Source of the DNA: JADKHC01 sp047600805
GTDB taxonomy: Bacteria > Verrucomicrobiota > Verrucomicrobiia > Opitutales > Opitutaceae
Reading direction: 5' to 3'
Assembly (NCBI GenBank): GCA_047600805.1
Contig: JASGKG010000001.1
Location: 1,922,001-1,986,000 of the forward strand
DNA: 64,000 nt
A model generated the notes under the pieces. It saw nothing but the letters and a program-made list of their open reading frames with translations, was not told where the DNA came from and did no database searches. Both the position numbers and the translations under genes were made by a program. This document shows, piece by piece, positions 23,696 through 32,566 of this stretch (positions within the stretch are counted from its first letter, which is position 1; each line of letters begins with the position of its first letter).

Positions 23696-24844
23696 ATGAA
23701 TACCTCATCTCAAAAATTCTTGTGCCTCGCGGCCGCCGTGGTGGTGGCTTTGTCCTGCCATGCGGCGCCGAACGAAACTGTGTTCAAGAGCAGCGAACTT
23801 ATCGGAACTAAGATCGAGAACCAAAGCGGAGAAAACCTGGGTCGGGTGGAAGATCTGGCCATCGAGCTCACCTCTGGTAAACTCTTACACGTCATCATGG
23901 GCTCCGGTGGTGTCGTGTCCTTGGGTGAACGTTACATCGCCATTCCCCCGGATAGTTTCAACTTCGAGCGCGCGAATAAACTTCTCCGCATAGATCTTTC
24001 GAAAGAGCAGCTCAAAGCCGCTCCGACGCTGGAGCTTAGTCAGTGGGATTCTTTCTACGACAGCGATCGCGCTGACGAGTCGACCCGCTTTTTCGCGAAA
24101 AATCGAACGGCCAACTCCACGGTGAGCAATCTCTCGCAGCTCGCGCGCAATGACGACAATTCAGGAAAGCGAAACGTCGTGCGCGCGTCGAAGGCCGTCG
24201 GCATTACCGTAAAGAATGCGCAGGACGAAAAAGTGGGCTCTACGGAAGACCTGGTCGTCGATCTGGCAAGCAGGCGCATCACGGCAGTAATCCTCTCCAC
24301 CGGGGGATTCCTCGGCATGGGGAATTCTTTCACCGCGGTGCCACCGCAAAAAATAATGCTCCTTCCCGACGAGAAATTGGCGCGAATGGACGTAACCAAG
24401 GAATCTCTTAAAAACGCTCCGCACTTTGGCCCGCGCGAACATCCTGATTTCTCCAGCGCGGAGTACGCTCAGAACTTAAATAGCTCGTTCGGGATCGTGA
24501 CGGAGGAACACATGGTGCCCGACCACACAGCAATGGCCGAGGCGGACAACACAGCGAGAAACACGCGTGATCGCGAATTCAAAACCCTCACGCCGGTCGA
24601 CCAAGGCAACAATTCCCGAGATCTGGAAATTACAAAGCAGATCCGTAAGGCCGTGGTGGATACAGAAGGACTTTCCGTCAACGCGCAAAACGTGAAAATC
24701 ATCACCGTCGACGGCAAGACGACGCTGCGTGGACCGGTAAATTCAAAGGCGGAGCAACAGAAGATCCATGAGATTGCCGCCAAATTTGCACACCGCGTAG
24801 ACGACCAGATCGAAGTCGCCACACAAGATACGTCTCAAAAGTAA
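23696..24844 (+). CDS. Exported protein with two PRC-barrel domains and a BON domain
   Basis: A signal peptide (about residues 1-23, ending HAAP) is followed by two PRC-barrel-like repeats. The first is SSELIGTKIENQSGENLGRVEDLAIEL (about 30-110), the second KAVGITVKNAQDEKVGSTEDLVVDL (about 160-245). A C-terminal BON domain (about 305-375: RDLEITKQIRKAVVDTEGLSV..., VDGKTTLRGPV) follows. BON domains bind phospholipid or envelope components and are typical of osmotic-stress proteins. The combination suggests a periplasmic scaffold. It is 41 bases downstream of the helical protein and 33 upstream of the next gene. Confidence 0.85.
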   Translation: MNTSSQKFLCLAAAVVVALSCHAAPNETVFKSSELIGTKIENQSGENLGRVEDLAIELTSGKLLHVIMGSGGVVSLGERYIAIPPDSFNFERANKLLRIDLSKEQLKAAPTLELSQWDSFYDSDRADESTRFFAKNRTANSTVSNLSQLARNDDNSGKRNVVRASKAVGITVKNAQDEKVGSTEDLVVDLASRRITAVILSTGGFLGMGNSFTAVPPQKIMLLPDEKLARMDVTKESLKNAPHFGPREHPDFSSAEYAQNLNSSFGIVTEEHMVPDHTAMAEADNTARNTRDREFKTLTPVDQGNNSRDLEITKQIRKAVVDTEGLSVNAQNVKIITVDGKTTLRGPVNSKAEQQKIHEIAAKFAHRVDDQIEVATQDTSQK

Positions 24845-24877
24845 TTCTTACAAAACCGATCAAAAGAAGGAAACACC

Positions 24878-25411
24878 ATGTCTAAGAAATCCGTATTCTG
24901 CATCGCCAGCTCCCGGCCCCAAGCCGAGAAAATCATCGATCAACTCAAACTTTCCAATTTCGCGAACGACGACATTTCCGTTCTTTTTCCCGACAAGGAA
25001 ACGACGCGCGACTTCGCCCACACAAAAAACACCAAGGCACCCGAAGGTGCCGTGGCTGGTGTAAGCACAGGTGGCGTCATCGGGGGCGCGTTGGGATGGA
25101 TCGCCGGAATTGGCGCACTTGCAATACCCGGCGTCGGGCCCTTCATTGCGGCGGGCCCGATTGTCGCGGCGTTGAGCGGCGCGGCCGCAGGTGCAGCTCT
25201 TGGCGGTATAACGGGTGCTTTGATCGGAATGGGGATTCCCGAGATCGAAGCGAAACGGTACGACGGCAAAATCGCCAAAGGTAACTTGCTCATCTCGGTG
25301 CACGCCGAAGATTCCGACCAGATCGCACGCGCAAAAAATATTTTCGCGGACGCTGGCGCTGAGGATATCTGCAGCACCGATGAATCTACCGTAGGCCGCC
25401 GGGAGCGTTAA
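24878..25411 (+). CDS. Glycine-zipper stress protein (YflT/general-stress-17M-like)
   Basis: The N-terminal 50 residues form an alpha/beta unit (SVFCIASSRPQAEKIIDQLKLSNFANDDISVLFPD) like the YflT/heat-induced stress domain. The middle is a long Gly/Ala zipper (about 55-120: GVSTGGVIGGALGWIAGIGALAIPG, ALSGAAAGAALGGITGAL) able to insert in membranes. The end (GNLLISVHAEDSDQIARAKNIFADAGAED) repeats the alpha/beta pattern. A clear Shine-Dalgarno (AAGGAA) precedes the ATG. It is the last gene of the LpxR operon, with a strong hairpin after it. Confidence 0.85.
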   Translation: MSKKSVFCIASSRPQAEKIIDQLKLSNFANDDISVLFPDKETTRDFAHTKNTKAPEGAVAGVSTGGVIGGALGWIAGIGALAIPGVGPFIAAGPIVAALSGAAAGAALGGITGALIGMGIPEIEAKRYDGKIAKGNLLISVHAEDSDQIARAKNIFADAGAEDICSTDESTVGRRER

Positions 25412-25434
25412 ATTACCCGAAGTCGTTAACCAGA

Positions 25435-25461
25435 GCTCCGGCGCCCGTGCTGCGCCGGAGC
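25435..25461 (+). terminator. Ten-base-pair GC-rich hairpin after the LpxR operon
   Basis: The arms GCTCCGGCGC (25435-25444) and GCGCCGGAGC (25452-25461) are perfectly complementary around a 7-base loop. It lies 24 bases after the stress-protein stop. No long T run follows, so termination may be rho-assisted. Confidence 0.6.
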
Positions 25462-25478
25462 GCTTCAAAGCTCTACCC

Positions 25479-25640
25479 ATGGCTAACCCCCAAAAAACCA
25501 AAGCGTCCAGCAAGCACCGGCAACGGCCGCCGCGTCCTGCCGGACGGCAGCCACGTTTGCACCGACCTCCGCCTGCGCTTGAGGTCCTTTCTCCCGCGAT
25601 CAAGTTCGCCCGTGTGCCCTCTGATGCGGCAGCAGCATGA
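25479..25640 (+). CDS. Doubtful 53-residue basic protein
   Basis: This short frame (MANPQKTKASSKHRQRPPRPAGRQ start, AAAA end) encodes a Pro/Arg/Lys-rich peptide without recognised family. It sits in the 347-base gap between the stress-protein gene and the FAD/Rieske gene, immediately after the hairpin, and has no Shine-Dalgarno. It could be a small nucleic-acid-binding protein or chance. The rest of the gap (25641-25758) shows nothing. Confidence 0.25.
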   Translation: MANPQKTKASSKHRQRPPRPAGRQPRLHRPPPALEVLSPAIKFARVPSDAAAA

Positions 25641-25758
25641 CCAGAAGCGCGAAAACACCCAGACGTGAGGTCCGTCCCTCCGCGGCGGGATAGCTTCAGT
25701 TGTCGGCTCGGGTCAACGCGTTTTCGACCGCCGACTACAACGCCTAGGAACAAACTTC

Positions 25759-27279
25759 ATGGATACGCTTTCATATTGGCGCCGAACGGCTGAGACACCG
25801 CATTTCCCCAAGCTGAGCAGTGACATCAACGTGGATGTCGCCGTAATTGGGGGCGGTATCACCGGAGTCACTACCGCTTACCTTCTGAAGCAACGTGGGC
25901 TGAAGGTTGCCCTGATTGAGCGTGAACGATGCGGCAAGGGAGACACCGGCAGCACGACGGCGCACCTTACCTGCATGCCCGACGCGCGGCTGCGCGGGGT
26001 CGCGAAAGATTTTGATCGCTCCGCCGCACGCGCCGTCTGGCAAGCCGGAGCCATGGGAATTTCTAAGATCTACGAGTTGGTTCATACCTTGGAAATCGAT
26101 TGTCACTTCCAATGGGTGCCGGGCGTGCTTCACGCCGCTTCAGACGACGACAAGAAGGAAATTTCGGATGAGGCGAATCTCGCCGCCGAGTTGGGAATCC
26201 CCTCTGAGTTCCGCGAGAGCGGCCCCTACTTCGGCAAACCGTCCGTCGTTTTTCCGAACCAAGCAAAATTTCATCCTTTGCGGTACCTGGCCGCACTTGT
26301 GGCTCATATACCGGGCAGTGGCTCCTACGTTTTCGAAGAGAGCGGCGTAACCGAGATAACCGATAAACCTCTCACCATCAAAACGAGTGGCGGAACCGTA
26401 CGGAGCAAATTCGTAGTGATTGCCACGCACACGCCTCTCGCAGGCGTGTCGAGCACCCTCGGTGCACTCATGTTTCAGACGAAGCTCGCGCCCTACAGCA
26501 GCTACGTTCTGGGCGCGACGGTATCTCGGGGCACCATTCCGTCTGCGCTCTACTGGGATACTGCAGATCCGTACCGTCACCTGCGGGTGGAGAGCCAAGG
26601 CGACCACGATTATATTATTTTCGGCGGCGCCGACCATAAAACCGGCCAGGTTCTGGAGACCGAGAAAAGGTTCGGCGAACTCGAAGCAGACCTGCACCGT
26701 TTTGTACCTGGCGCATTAGTCGCCACACGTTGGTCAGGCCAAGTGATTGAAACCAGCGACGGGCTGCCGTTCATTGGCCAAACGAGCGAAAACCAATTCA
26801 TCGCCACGGGTTTCGCCGGCAACGGGATGACCTTCGGCACATTGAGCGCGATCATGGCCACTGACTTCGTGTCTGGACGGCCGAATGATTGGGCGGAGCT
26901 CTTCAGACCGGGCAGAGCGAAGGTTCTCGGTGGCGCGCTCACCTACATTGCCGAAAACAAAGATTTCCCGGTGCATTTGGTCTGTGGTCATCTCTCGAAG
27001 GACGCCAATCGCAATCCAGAAAGCCTGCAGTCAGGCGAGGGCGCTGTCATTCGCATCGAAGGCAAACATACCGCCATCTACAAAGACGGTCAGGGAAACC
27101 TCCACGCCTGTTCAGCCGTATGCCCGCACTTAGGCTGTATTGTGGGCTGGAACGTGGCTGAGAAAACTTGGGACTGTCCCTGCCACGGTTCTCGTTTTCA
27201 CGCCACCGGTGAAGTCATGGCCGGGCCTGCTGAAAACTCGCTCGAAAGAATGGAAATCGCCGACCTCAAACCGACCTGA
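25759..27279 (+). CDS. FAD-dependent amine/amino-acid oxidase-like protein with C-terminal Rieske domain
   Basis: The N-terminus is a DAO-type flavoprotein: GGGITGVTTAYLL FAD motif near residue 33, a long substrate region, and a second FAD segment (LPFIGQTSENQFIATGFAGNGMTFG). From about residue 415 a Rieske [2Fe-2S] domain follows with ligands in CPHLGCIVGW and CPCHGSRF. The fusion suggests that electrons leave the flavin through the iron-sulfur cluster rather than to oxygen. The substrate is unknown; family annotations include glutamylputrescine-type oxidases. The gene is 347 bases from the operon upstream and convergent with a small minus-strand gene 2 bases downstream of its stop. Confidence 0.9.
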   Translation: MDTLSYWRRTAETPHFPKLSSDINVDVAVIGGGITGVTTAYLLKQRGLKVALIERERCGKGDTGSTTAHLTCMPDARLRGVAKDFDRSAARAVWQAGAMGISKIYELVHTLEIDCHFQWVPGVLHAASDDDKKEISDEANLAAELGIPSEFRESGPYFGKPSVVFPNQAKFHPLRYLAALVAHIPGSGSYVFEESGVTEITDKPLTIKTSGGTVRSKFVVIATHTPLAGVSSTLGALMFQTKLAPYSSYVLGATVSRGTIPSALYWDTADPYRHLRVESQGDHDYIIFGGADHKTGQVLETEKRFGELEADLHRFVPGALVATRWSGQVIETSDGLPFIGQTSENQFIATGFAGNGMTFGTLSAIMATDFVSGRPNDWAELFRPGRAKVLGGALTYIAENKDFPVHLVCGHLSKDANRNPESLQSGEGAVIRIEGKHTAIYKDGQGNLHACSAVCPHLGCIVGWNVAEKTWDCPCHGSRFHATGEVMAGPAENSLERMEIADLKPT

Positions 27280-27281
27280 GC

Positions 27282-27491
27282 TCAGGCGGGCGGAACTTTG
27301 CGGCGCGCGGCCTCTGCCTGTTCGGGAGAACTCATTGTCGAATTGCCTGGGGTTGGTTCATCTGCCGCGGGAATCGACGGGGTTACCGATGGCCCCAAAA
27401 GCCCGCTCCTATCGCGGCGTCGGTGTGTAAGAAGCATCGCCAATCCAATGATGATCGCTAAAACCAGAACAATTGCGGCTATATAACCCAT
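27282..27491 (-). CDS. 69-residue protein with one N-terminal membrane helix
   Basis: The product starts MGYIAAIVLVLAIIIGLAMLL, a single anchor, followed by a basic cluster (HRRRDR) that would place the polar Pro/Ser/Ala-rich remainder in the cytoplasm. I know no family. It is convergent with the FAD/Rieske gene and preceded by a TATATATA-type box about 10 bases upstream of the ATG. A small tail-facing anchor protein is plausible; a chance frame cannot be excluded. Confidence 0.45.
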   Translation of the reverse strand: MGYIAAIVLVLAIIIGLAMLLTHRRRDRSGLLGPSVTPSIPAADEPTPGNSTMSSPEQAEAARRKVPPA

Positions 27492-27579
27492 GCTTCACAG
27501 TATATATAAGCGTGGCGGCCGCCATCCTCGCGCCGTCTCCTCAACACATGGAGGATTCCCTCATGCTAGGCGCGTTAGC

Positions 27580-28064
27580 TTATATTGGCTGTGGAAATTG
27601 TTCGTGGAGAATCTTCATGGCTTCGCGGTGAAGTCCGGTAGAACTCGAGCAGAGGTCCTTTTTTACGCGGGGTTCGATGCCTGCGTCAAAAAGGGAAAAC
27701 ATCACGCCCAGCACACACGCATCGGTATCAACGCCGCACACGATGGCGCGCTTCACTCCCGAGGCCTTGAGGCGCCGAATGTGATTTTTTGGGTTAAACC
27801 ATAACCCGATTTCTCGAGGACGATATCGCCGCGCCGTGGCTCGATCACGAGCTCAAGATCAGCGGAACCCGGTTCGCAGGAGCTTTGTTTAAGTTTACGG
27901 CGAAAGAGTGATCCCGGCGGATTCACAAATCGTGTGAATACCCGGCGTGGAAAACGTTCAGCGTAGTTCCGGACTCGGTTAACCATTTTGGGCGGTACGG
28001 AAAAGGCTGTCTGCATGTCGGCGATGACGAGCACCTCAGCGGTTTTATTTTTGTTAGTCTTCAC
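27580..28064 (-). pseudogene. Isochorismatase-family cysteine hydrolase, frameshifted
   Basis: The first frame (28064 to 27753) encodes the N-terminal half, including the catalytic Asp (VLVIADMQTAF) and the catalytic Lys (LEKSGYG). It then runs into a stop after a few unrelated residues. The second half is intact in another frame down to a TAA at 27580. It reads IRRLKASGVKRAIVCGVDTDACVLGVMF, with the catalytic Cys, and ends HEQFPQPI. The break falls in a run of six A (six T on the plus strand near 27784-27789); one extra A would restore a full 160-residue hydrolase. It is either a recent inactivation, a sequencing error in the homopolymer, or a slippage site. Confidence 0.8.
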
Positions 28065-28318
28065 GGAAACCTCCGTATCAGGAACTCACCTACATCGTCT
28101 CCTGGCGCACCAAATTGTTGAAGTAACATCTTTCTAAATTATCCAGCACACGATCTCCGGCCATCGGTGTATTTTCGTGACAGCTGATCGGAAGTCAGGA
28201 TTTCAAAGCCAACCTGCGATGCAAAATACACGGCCTTCTTAAACACCGTATATTTTCCGTACCGGAAGAGTGAACGAGCACCTATGGAGAGCACTCGCTT
28301 GTTGAGTACATTCTGCGG
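28065..28318. other. Intergenic region without a recognisable gene
   Basis: These 254 bases separate the frameshifted isochorismatase and the SPW-repeat gene, which diverge from here. The open minus frame from 28606 crosses it but is antisense to the SPW gene and not protein-like. Promoters for both flanking genes must lie here; I see no clear consensus. Confidence 0.5.
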
Positions 28319-28699
28319 ATGCAAATCATTCCCCGGCATGTTCACGGCGTGTTGGATTATGTGGTGGGACTGCTCCTCATATTTGCCCCCCAGCTCTTCG
28401 GCTTCGATACGGGCGGGGTCGAGCAGAGGATATCGATGGTCCTTGGTTTGGCAGCGTTCGTGTATAGCTTGATGACAAACTACGAGCTCGGCCTGTTCAA
28501 GATCCTGCCCTTCAAGTTTCATCTTCTGCTGGATGTCTTCAACGGTGTACTGCTTGCGCTTTCGCCCTGGCTTTTCGCGTTTTCGAACGAGGTGTGGATT
28601 CCTCACGTCCTCCTGGGTTCGTTTGAAGTGCTCGCCGTCCTTCTCACCAAGACAAGTCCGGCCGACGGTCTGGCTGGATCTCCGCGGGGTCAGGCCTGA
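28319..28699 (+). CDS. SPW-repeat membrane protein
   Basis: The 126-residue protein has four membrane helices arranged as two similar halves: VLDYVVGLLLIFAPQLFGF and VFNGVLLALSPWLFAF, each followed by another helix. The second half contains the SPW motif (LALSPWLFAF) and the first the related IFAPQLFGF. This internal repeat defines the SPW family of small membrane proteins with unknown function. It starts with MQIIPRHVHGVLDY. The last 10 codons overlap the DUF72 gene on the other strand (convergent overlap). Confidence 0.85.
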   Translation: MQIIPRHVHGVLDYVVGLLLIFAPQLFGFDTGGVEQRISMVLGLAAFVYSLMTNYELGLFKILPFKFHLLLDVFNGVLLALSPWLFAFSNEVWIPHVLLGSFEVLAVLLTKTSPADGLAGSPRGQA

Positions 28700-29634
28700 C
28701 CACGCGTTTTCTTCCTGGCTTTGGGTGGAGTCTGCACGTCGCCCTTCGGCAATTCCGCGCTGTCGCGTAAGCCGAGCAGCGCAGCGAGCTTGAGGGCGTC
28801 GAAGGGCGCGTGAACTTTCACATCATTATCGAAGTAGACAAAGACGTCGCGGCCGGATTTGCGGGCTGGCAACCGCTTGGCCAGCGTTCTTGTATCTTTC
28901 GATTCGGTCCCCTTACTCCATTTTCGAATCTTTTCCGCCCATTGCGCCAGCGCTGCATCGGTGTAGCCCGAGACGTACAACTCGCTATCGCCATGCAACC
29001 GAATATAAACAAGGTCTGCTGTCACGTCTTCCATGAAAGGCCAACGTCCAGCTGTATCTGCCACGACAAGACCGATCTTGTGACGGCGCAGCTGTTCCAC
29101 AAACGCAGGCGTTTCAAACGATCGATGCCTCACTTCCATCACGTGCCGAATCGGCATGTCTTCGTCGACCTTCAACCAGGCAGGAGCCCGCAGATGATCG
29201 TCGTGCTCACGAGCGAGTGCTCCTGCACCCATCGTCGTCCGCGGCAAAAGTTCAAAGAACGCATCGAGCAACTTTTCATCGTAACGGAATGAAGGTGGAA
29301 ACTGCCAAAGCAAAGGGCCCATCTTTTCCTTCAGCCGCAGTACTCCCGAAGCGAAGAAGTTCGCCAGCGGTACTCTGATGTCCTTCAACCTTTTGATATG
29401 GGTAATGAAGCGCGGGCATTTTACCGAAAACTGAAACGTCGAAGGCGTGGCCTCGGCCCAAGCGCGATAACTCGACGGTGTCTGCAGCGAATAGAACGAT
29501 CCGTTGATCTCGATCGAAGGCAGAACCTTCGACGCATACTCCAACTCGGCTCTTTGCGGGAGATCTTTGGGATAGAAAACGCCGCGCCACGGAGCATAAC
29601 GCCAACCGGAGATGCCAATGCGAATGACGCTCAT
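28690..29634 (-). CDS. DUF72 domain (TIM-barrel-like) protein
   Basis: The protein has the DUF72 opening (IRIGISGWRYAPWRGVFYP) and core motifs EINGSFYSLQTPSSYRAWAEATP, FQFSVKCPRFITH, LLWQFPPSFRYD, MEVRHRSFETPAF and DLVYIRLHGD. Length, 314 residues, is slightly above the family mean; a basic tail (about 35 residues, ending KARKKTRGQA) accounts for it. The biochemical role is unknown; related folds are nuclease- or isomerase-like. It is divergent from the NHEJ ligase gene 175 bases away. DUF72 genes are common near repair or stress genes, but a direct link is inference. Confidence 0.9.
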   Translation of the reverse strand: MSVIRIGISGWRYAPWRGVFYPKDLPQRAELEYASKVLPSIEINGSFYSLQTPSSYRAWAEATPSTFQFSVKCPRFITHIKRLKDIRVPLANFFASGVLRLKEKMGPLLWQFPPSFRYDEKLLDAFFELLPRTTMGAGALAREHDDHLRAPAWLKVDEDMPIRHVMEVRHRSFETPAFVEQLRRHKIGLVVADTAGRWPFMEDVTADLVYIRLHGDSELYVSGYTDAALAQWAEKIRKWSKGTESKDTRTLAKRLPARKSGRDVFVYFDNDVKVHAPFDALKLAALLGLRDSAELPKGDVQTPPKARKKTRGQA

Positions 29635-29809
29635 AGCTGGTTCGACCGTCTTTCAACGGAAGAGAAACGTTCGTTTCCCAAGCGGACGCCACGTCTCGCG
29701 ATTCTCCCGAGCGCGCGATCAGGCGCCGCTCCTATGCCGCACCAGCGGCGCAGCACCGTCGCGTGCAACTCTCATCGACTGTGATGGTCTGCTGTTTGAT
29801 CAACACGTT

Positions 29810-30829
29810 ATGGGCGCAGCAAGCACTACACGAAAAAGAGCAAAGCAAAGCCCGACGACCGTCGAATTTGTGGAGCCGATGAAAGCGCTCGGCGCCGCCG
29901 TTCCTTCTGGCACCTGGTTCTGCGAAATCAAATTCGACGGTTATCGCGCTTTGTCGGTGCTCAACCGAGAGCAGGTGGAAATCTGGTCTCGTAATCACAA
30001 GCCGCTGACCGCGGATTATCCTGAAATCGCCGAAGCGCTTCGGTCTCTCGATCTTGAAAATACGATCTTGGACGGCGAAATCGTCGCGCTCGACGGTGCA
30101 GGCAAGTCAAGATTCCAGCTTCTGCAAGGCCGTGACCTCTCTGGCCAGCGGCCCCCGATCGTTTACTTTTTGTTCGATGTGTTGGCGCATCGCGGCGAGT
30201 CGCTCGCGAACAGCACCATCGAGAAAAGGCGTGAGGCTTTACAGAAGCTATCGAAGAATCTTCCACCCTGCCTCCGCATCTCACCCGCATTTGAAATTGA
30301 ACCGGCCGTCATGCTGGCGGAGGTGCGTAAGCAGGGCCTTGAAGGCATCATCGCCAAACGACCGGGTTCGTTCTACGAAGCAGGTCGGCGCTCAGGCGCT
30401 TGGGTAAAATGCAAAATTGTGAGCGAGCAAGAATTTGTGATCGGTGGCTTTACCCCGCCTAGAAACAGCCGGCCGTATTTTGGCGCGATACTCGTGGGAT
30501 ACTACGAAGGTTCAAAACTCATGTACGCCGGGAAAGTGGGCACGGGATTCGACCACAACCTCCTCAAGTCACTCCACGGCTTATTCCTTAAAATTCAGCG
30601 TGAAGATTGTCCGTTTAAAAACTTGCCTTTGGAGCGGCGCTCAAGGTTCGGCCAGGGGATGACTCGTCGGGAGATGGCAAGCGTCACGTGGCTTGAACCA
30701 AAGTTGGTCGCCCAAATTAAGTTCGGTGAATGGACGGATGACGGCATGCTGAGGCAACCGGTGTTTCTCGGACTCAGAAAGGACAAACCGGCTCACCAGG
30801 TGAGGCGGGAGCCTAACCTTCAGCACTGA
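29810..30829 (+). CDS. Stand-alone ATP-dependent DNA ligase of the LigD ligase-domain type
   Basis: This 339-residue protein corresponds to the ligase part of LigD. Motif I is CEIKFDGYRAL with the lysine that is adenylated; DGEIVALD and LFDVL (motifs III and IIIa), EGIIAKRPGS (IV) and WVKCKI (V) follow. An OB-fold region runs to about residue 320. It seals nicks during non-homologous end joining. I start it at MGAAST (29810), since the residues before it are not ligase-like. It is convergent with the Pol-PE gene, 4 bases apart. Splitting ligase from polymerase is unusual among LigD proteins but known in some phyla. Confidence 0.9.
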   Translation: MGAASTTRKRAKQSPTTVEFVEPMKALGAAVPSGTWFCEIKFDGYRALSVLNREQVEIWSRNHKPLTADYPEIAEALRSLDLENTILDGEIVALDGAGKSRFQLLQGRDLSGQRPPIVYFLFDVLAHRGESLANSTIEKRREALQKLSKNLPPCLRISPAFEIEPAVMLAEVRKQGLEGIIAKRPGSFYEAGRRSGAWVKCKIVSEQEFVIGGFTPPRNSRPYFGAILVGYYEGSKLMYAGKVGTGFDHNLLKSLHGLFLKIQREDCPFKNLPLERRSRFGQGMTRREMASVTWLEPKLVAQIKFGEWTDDGMLRQPVFLGLRKDKPAHQVRREPNLQH

Positions 30830-30833
30830 TCCA

Positions 30834-32375
30834 CTATTTTCGTTTTGCCGCGGCGACAGAGCGTCCGCTTTGCCAGGTGGCATCGTTGTCTTCCGCGATT
30901 CGCGCCATCGATCGACGCGTGAGCACCGACATGTCGTCGCGCCGTGCCGAAACGGCCGGCAAGCTTTCCCCTGATTTCGCGATCAACCACATCGGCTTTT
31001 CGTCGTCGCTGTGGACACGGAACAGGTGCCACTCCCCTTTCAGTTTTTTGCCTTTCAGGCGAAGTTTCAGGTTTCCGCTGCTGTGACTCCCGCCGAGCAG
31101 TTCGTATTCGCCGATATCCCACACCATCACCGTACCGCCTCCGTATTGTCCCTTGGGTATGGTTCCCTCGAACTGCATGTACGCCAGGGGGTGGTCTTCC
31201 ACCTCGAATGCCGCCCGCTTGATACCGACCTCCGTTGAAAGGCCCTTGGGAACCGCCCAAGACTTGAGCGCGCCCTCCATCTCCAAACGAAAATCGTAAT
31301 GGAGATGTGACGCAGCATGTTTCTGAATTACAAAGCGAGGGAGCCCACCGCTCTTGCCCCGCTTCCCTGCACGAGAAGGCTTCTCGCTTCCCGAGGGCTC
31401 GGCGGTGCGAGAGAAATTTCGTTTGGCACGATAGGCTGCCAGCGACGCTTTGTCCTTGTTCTCTGTTTTTTCGAGAAAAGCCGCGGGAAGTTTCTGTTTC
31501 AGTTTCAGTACTGGTTCGAAAAGATCCCCTACCTTTTTCAGGCGCTTCAATGCAGCATCTGGGGAGAAATACAACGTATCAAGTTTTTCAGTACGCCGCG
31601 CTCGCTGCAGTTCAGTCCAAGTCACCGGCATCGAAACGTAAGGCTCCTCGCGTTTGCCACGGGCTGAATACACCGCAACCGTCGTCTTCGAGCCGGAGTT
31701 CTGGCTCCAATCGATCAGCACTTTGCCTTTGCGAAGTTCTTTGGGCATGCGACTCACCACGAGCTTCGGGTGAGCGGTTTCCAAAAGCTCCGCGACGGCA
31801 TGCGCGAACGCTCCCGTCACGTCATAACTGATCGGCGTGTTCAAAGGGACGTAGATCTGCAGGCCCTTCGATCCGGACACTTTGGGAAATGTTTGCAGCC
31901 CGAGCTTCTCCATCGTGCGTTTCAGCTCGGAAGCGACTTCAATGCACTCCAGCAGGCTGCTCCCCTCGCCGGGATCCAAATCAAACACGAGGTGCGTCGG
32001 CCGATCGAGCTCTGGCACGCGGTGAAGAAATGGGTGCAGCTCGATTGCCGCGAGGTTGGCGCACCAAGCAAGTGCCGACGCATCGTTCACCAATATATAG
32101 TTTATAACACCCGTTTCGTGCCGAGGCACAGCGAACGTCTTCACCCAACTGGGCGTGAACTTCGGTGCGTTCTTTTCGTAAAACTTTTCACCCGTCACTC
32201 CATCCGGGTAGCGGATCAATGTCACGGGTCGATCGGCGAGATGCGGCAAAATATACGGCGCTACCTCTATATAATATTTGATCAACTCTCCCTTGGTGAA
32301 ACCCGTCTCCGGAAAGAAAACCTTTTGTAGATTGGAAAGCTTCACTTCAGCAGGTACGAGAAGTTGCTTCGGCAT
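30834..32375 (-). CDS. ligD: LigD polymerase/3'-phosphoesterase protein lacking the ligase domain
   Basis: The N-terminal 290 residues are the primase-polymerase domain: an early KVFFPETGFTKGELIKYY, LVFDLDPGEG with the two catalytic Asp residues, KVSGSKGLQIYVPL, and LIDWSQNSGSKTTVAVYSARG with the third acidic residue. A charged linker (about 305-340) leads to the phosphoesterase domain (FVIQKHAASHLHYDFRLEMEGALKSWAVPKG, DHPLAYMQFEG, GQYGGGTVMVWDIG). The Pol-PE order with no ligase contrasts with the Pol, PE and ligase fusions of Pseudomonas or Mycobacterium. The ligase is encoded by the convergent neighbour. The protein should fill and trim ends bound by Ku. Confidence 0.92.
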   Translation of the reverse strand: MPKQLLVPAEVKLSNLQKVFFPETGFTKGELIKYYIEVAPYILPHLADRPVTLIRYPDGVTGEKFYEKNAPKFTPSWVKTFAVPRHETGVINYILVNDASALAWCANLAAIELHPFLHRVPELDRPTHLVFDLDPGEGSSLLECIEVASELKRTMEKLGLQTFPKVSGSKGLQIYVPLNTPISYDVTGAFAHAVAELLETAHPKLVVSRMPKELRKGKVLIDWSQNSGSKTTVAVYSARGKREEPYVSMPVTWTELQRARRTEKLDTLYFSPDAALKRLKKVGDLFEPVLKLKQKLPAAFLEKTENKDKASLAAYRAKRNFSRTAEPSGSEKPSRAGKRGKSGGLPRFVIQKHAASHLHYDFRLEMEGALKSWAVPKGLSTEVGIKRAAFEVEDHPLAYMQFEGTIPKGQYGGGTVMVWDIGEYELLGGSHSSGNLKLRLKGKKLKGEWHLFRVHSDDEKPMWLIAKSGESLPAVSARRDDMSVLTRRSMARIAEDNDATWQSGRSVAAAKRK

Positions 32376-32566
32376 GCCTCTATAGACTCCTCATAGGGGC
32401 GTCGGTGGCGAAAGGTATTTTGCGCGGATCACCATCGGGAATCCTGCGATATGCAAAGGAATGTACCTCGGAGCGTGAGTGGAGCACCGTGCGTAAGTTC
32501 GCGAGTATCAAAAGCGAAAAGATATCGCGCCGGTACTGGCATCGATCATGCGCCTCGGAACGGACT

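Noticed and set aside
28139..28606. Minus-strand 155-codon frame
   Set aside because: Antisense to the SPW-repeat gene, which has a clear membrane-protein pattern.
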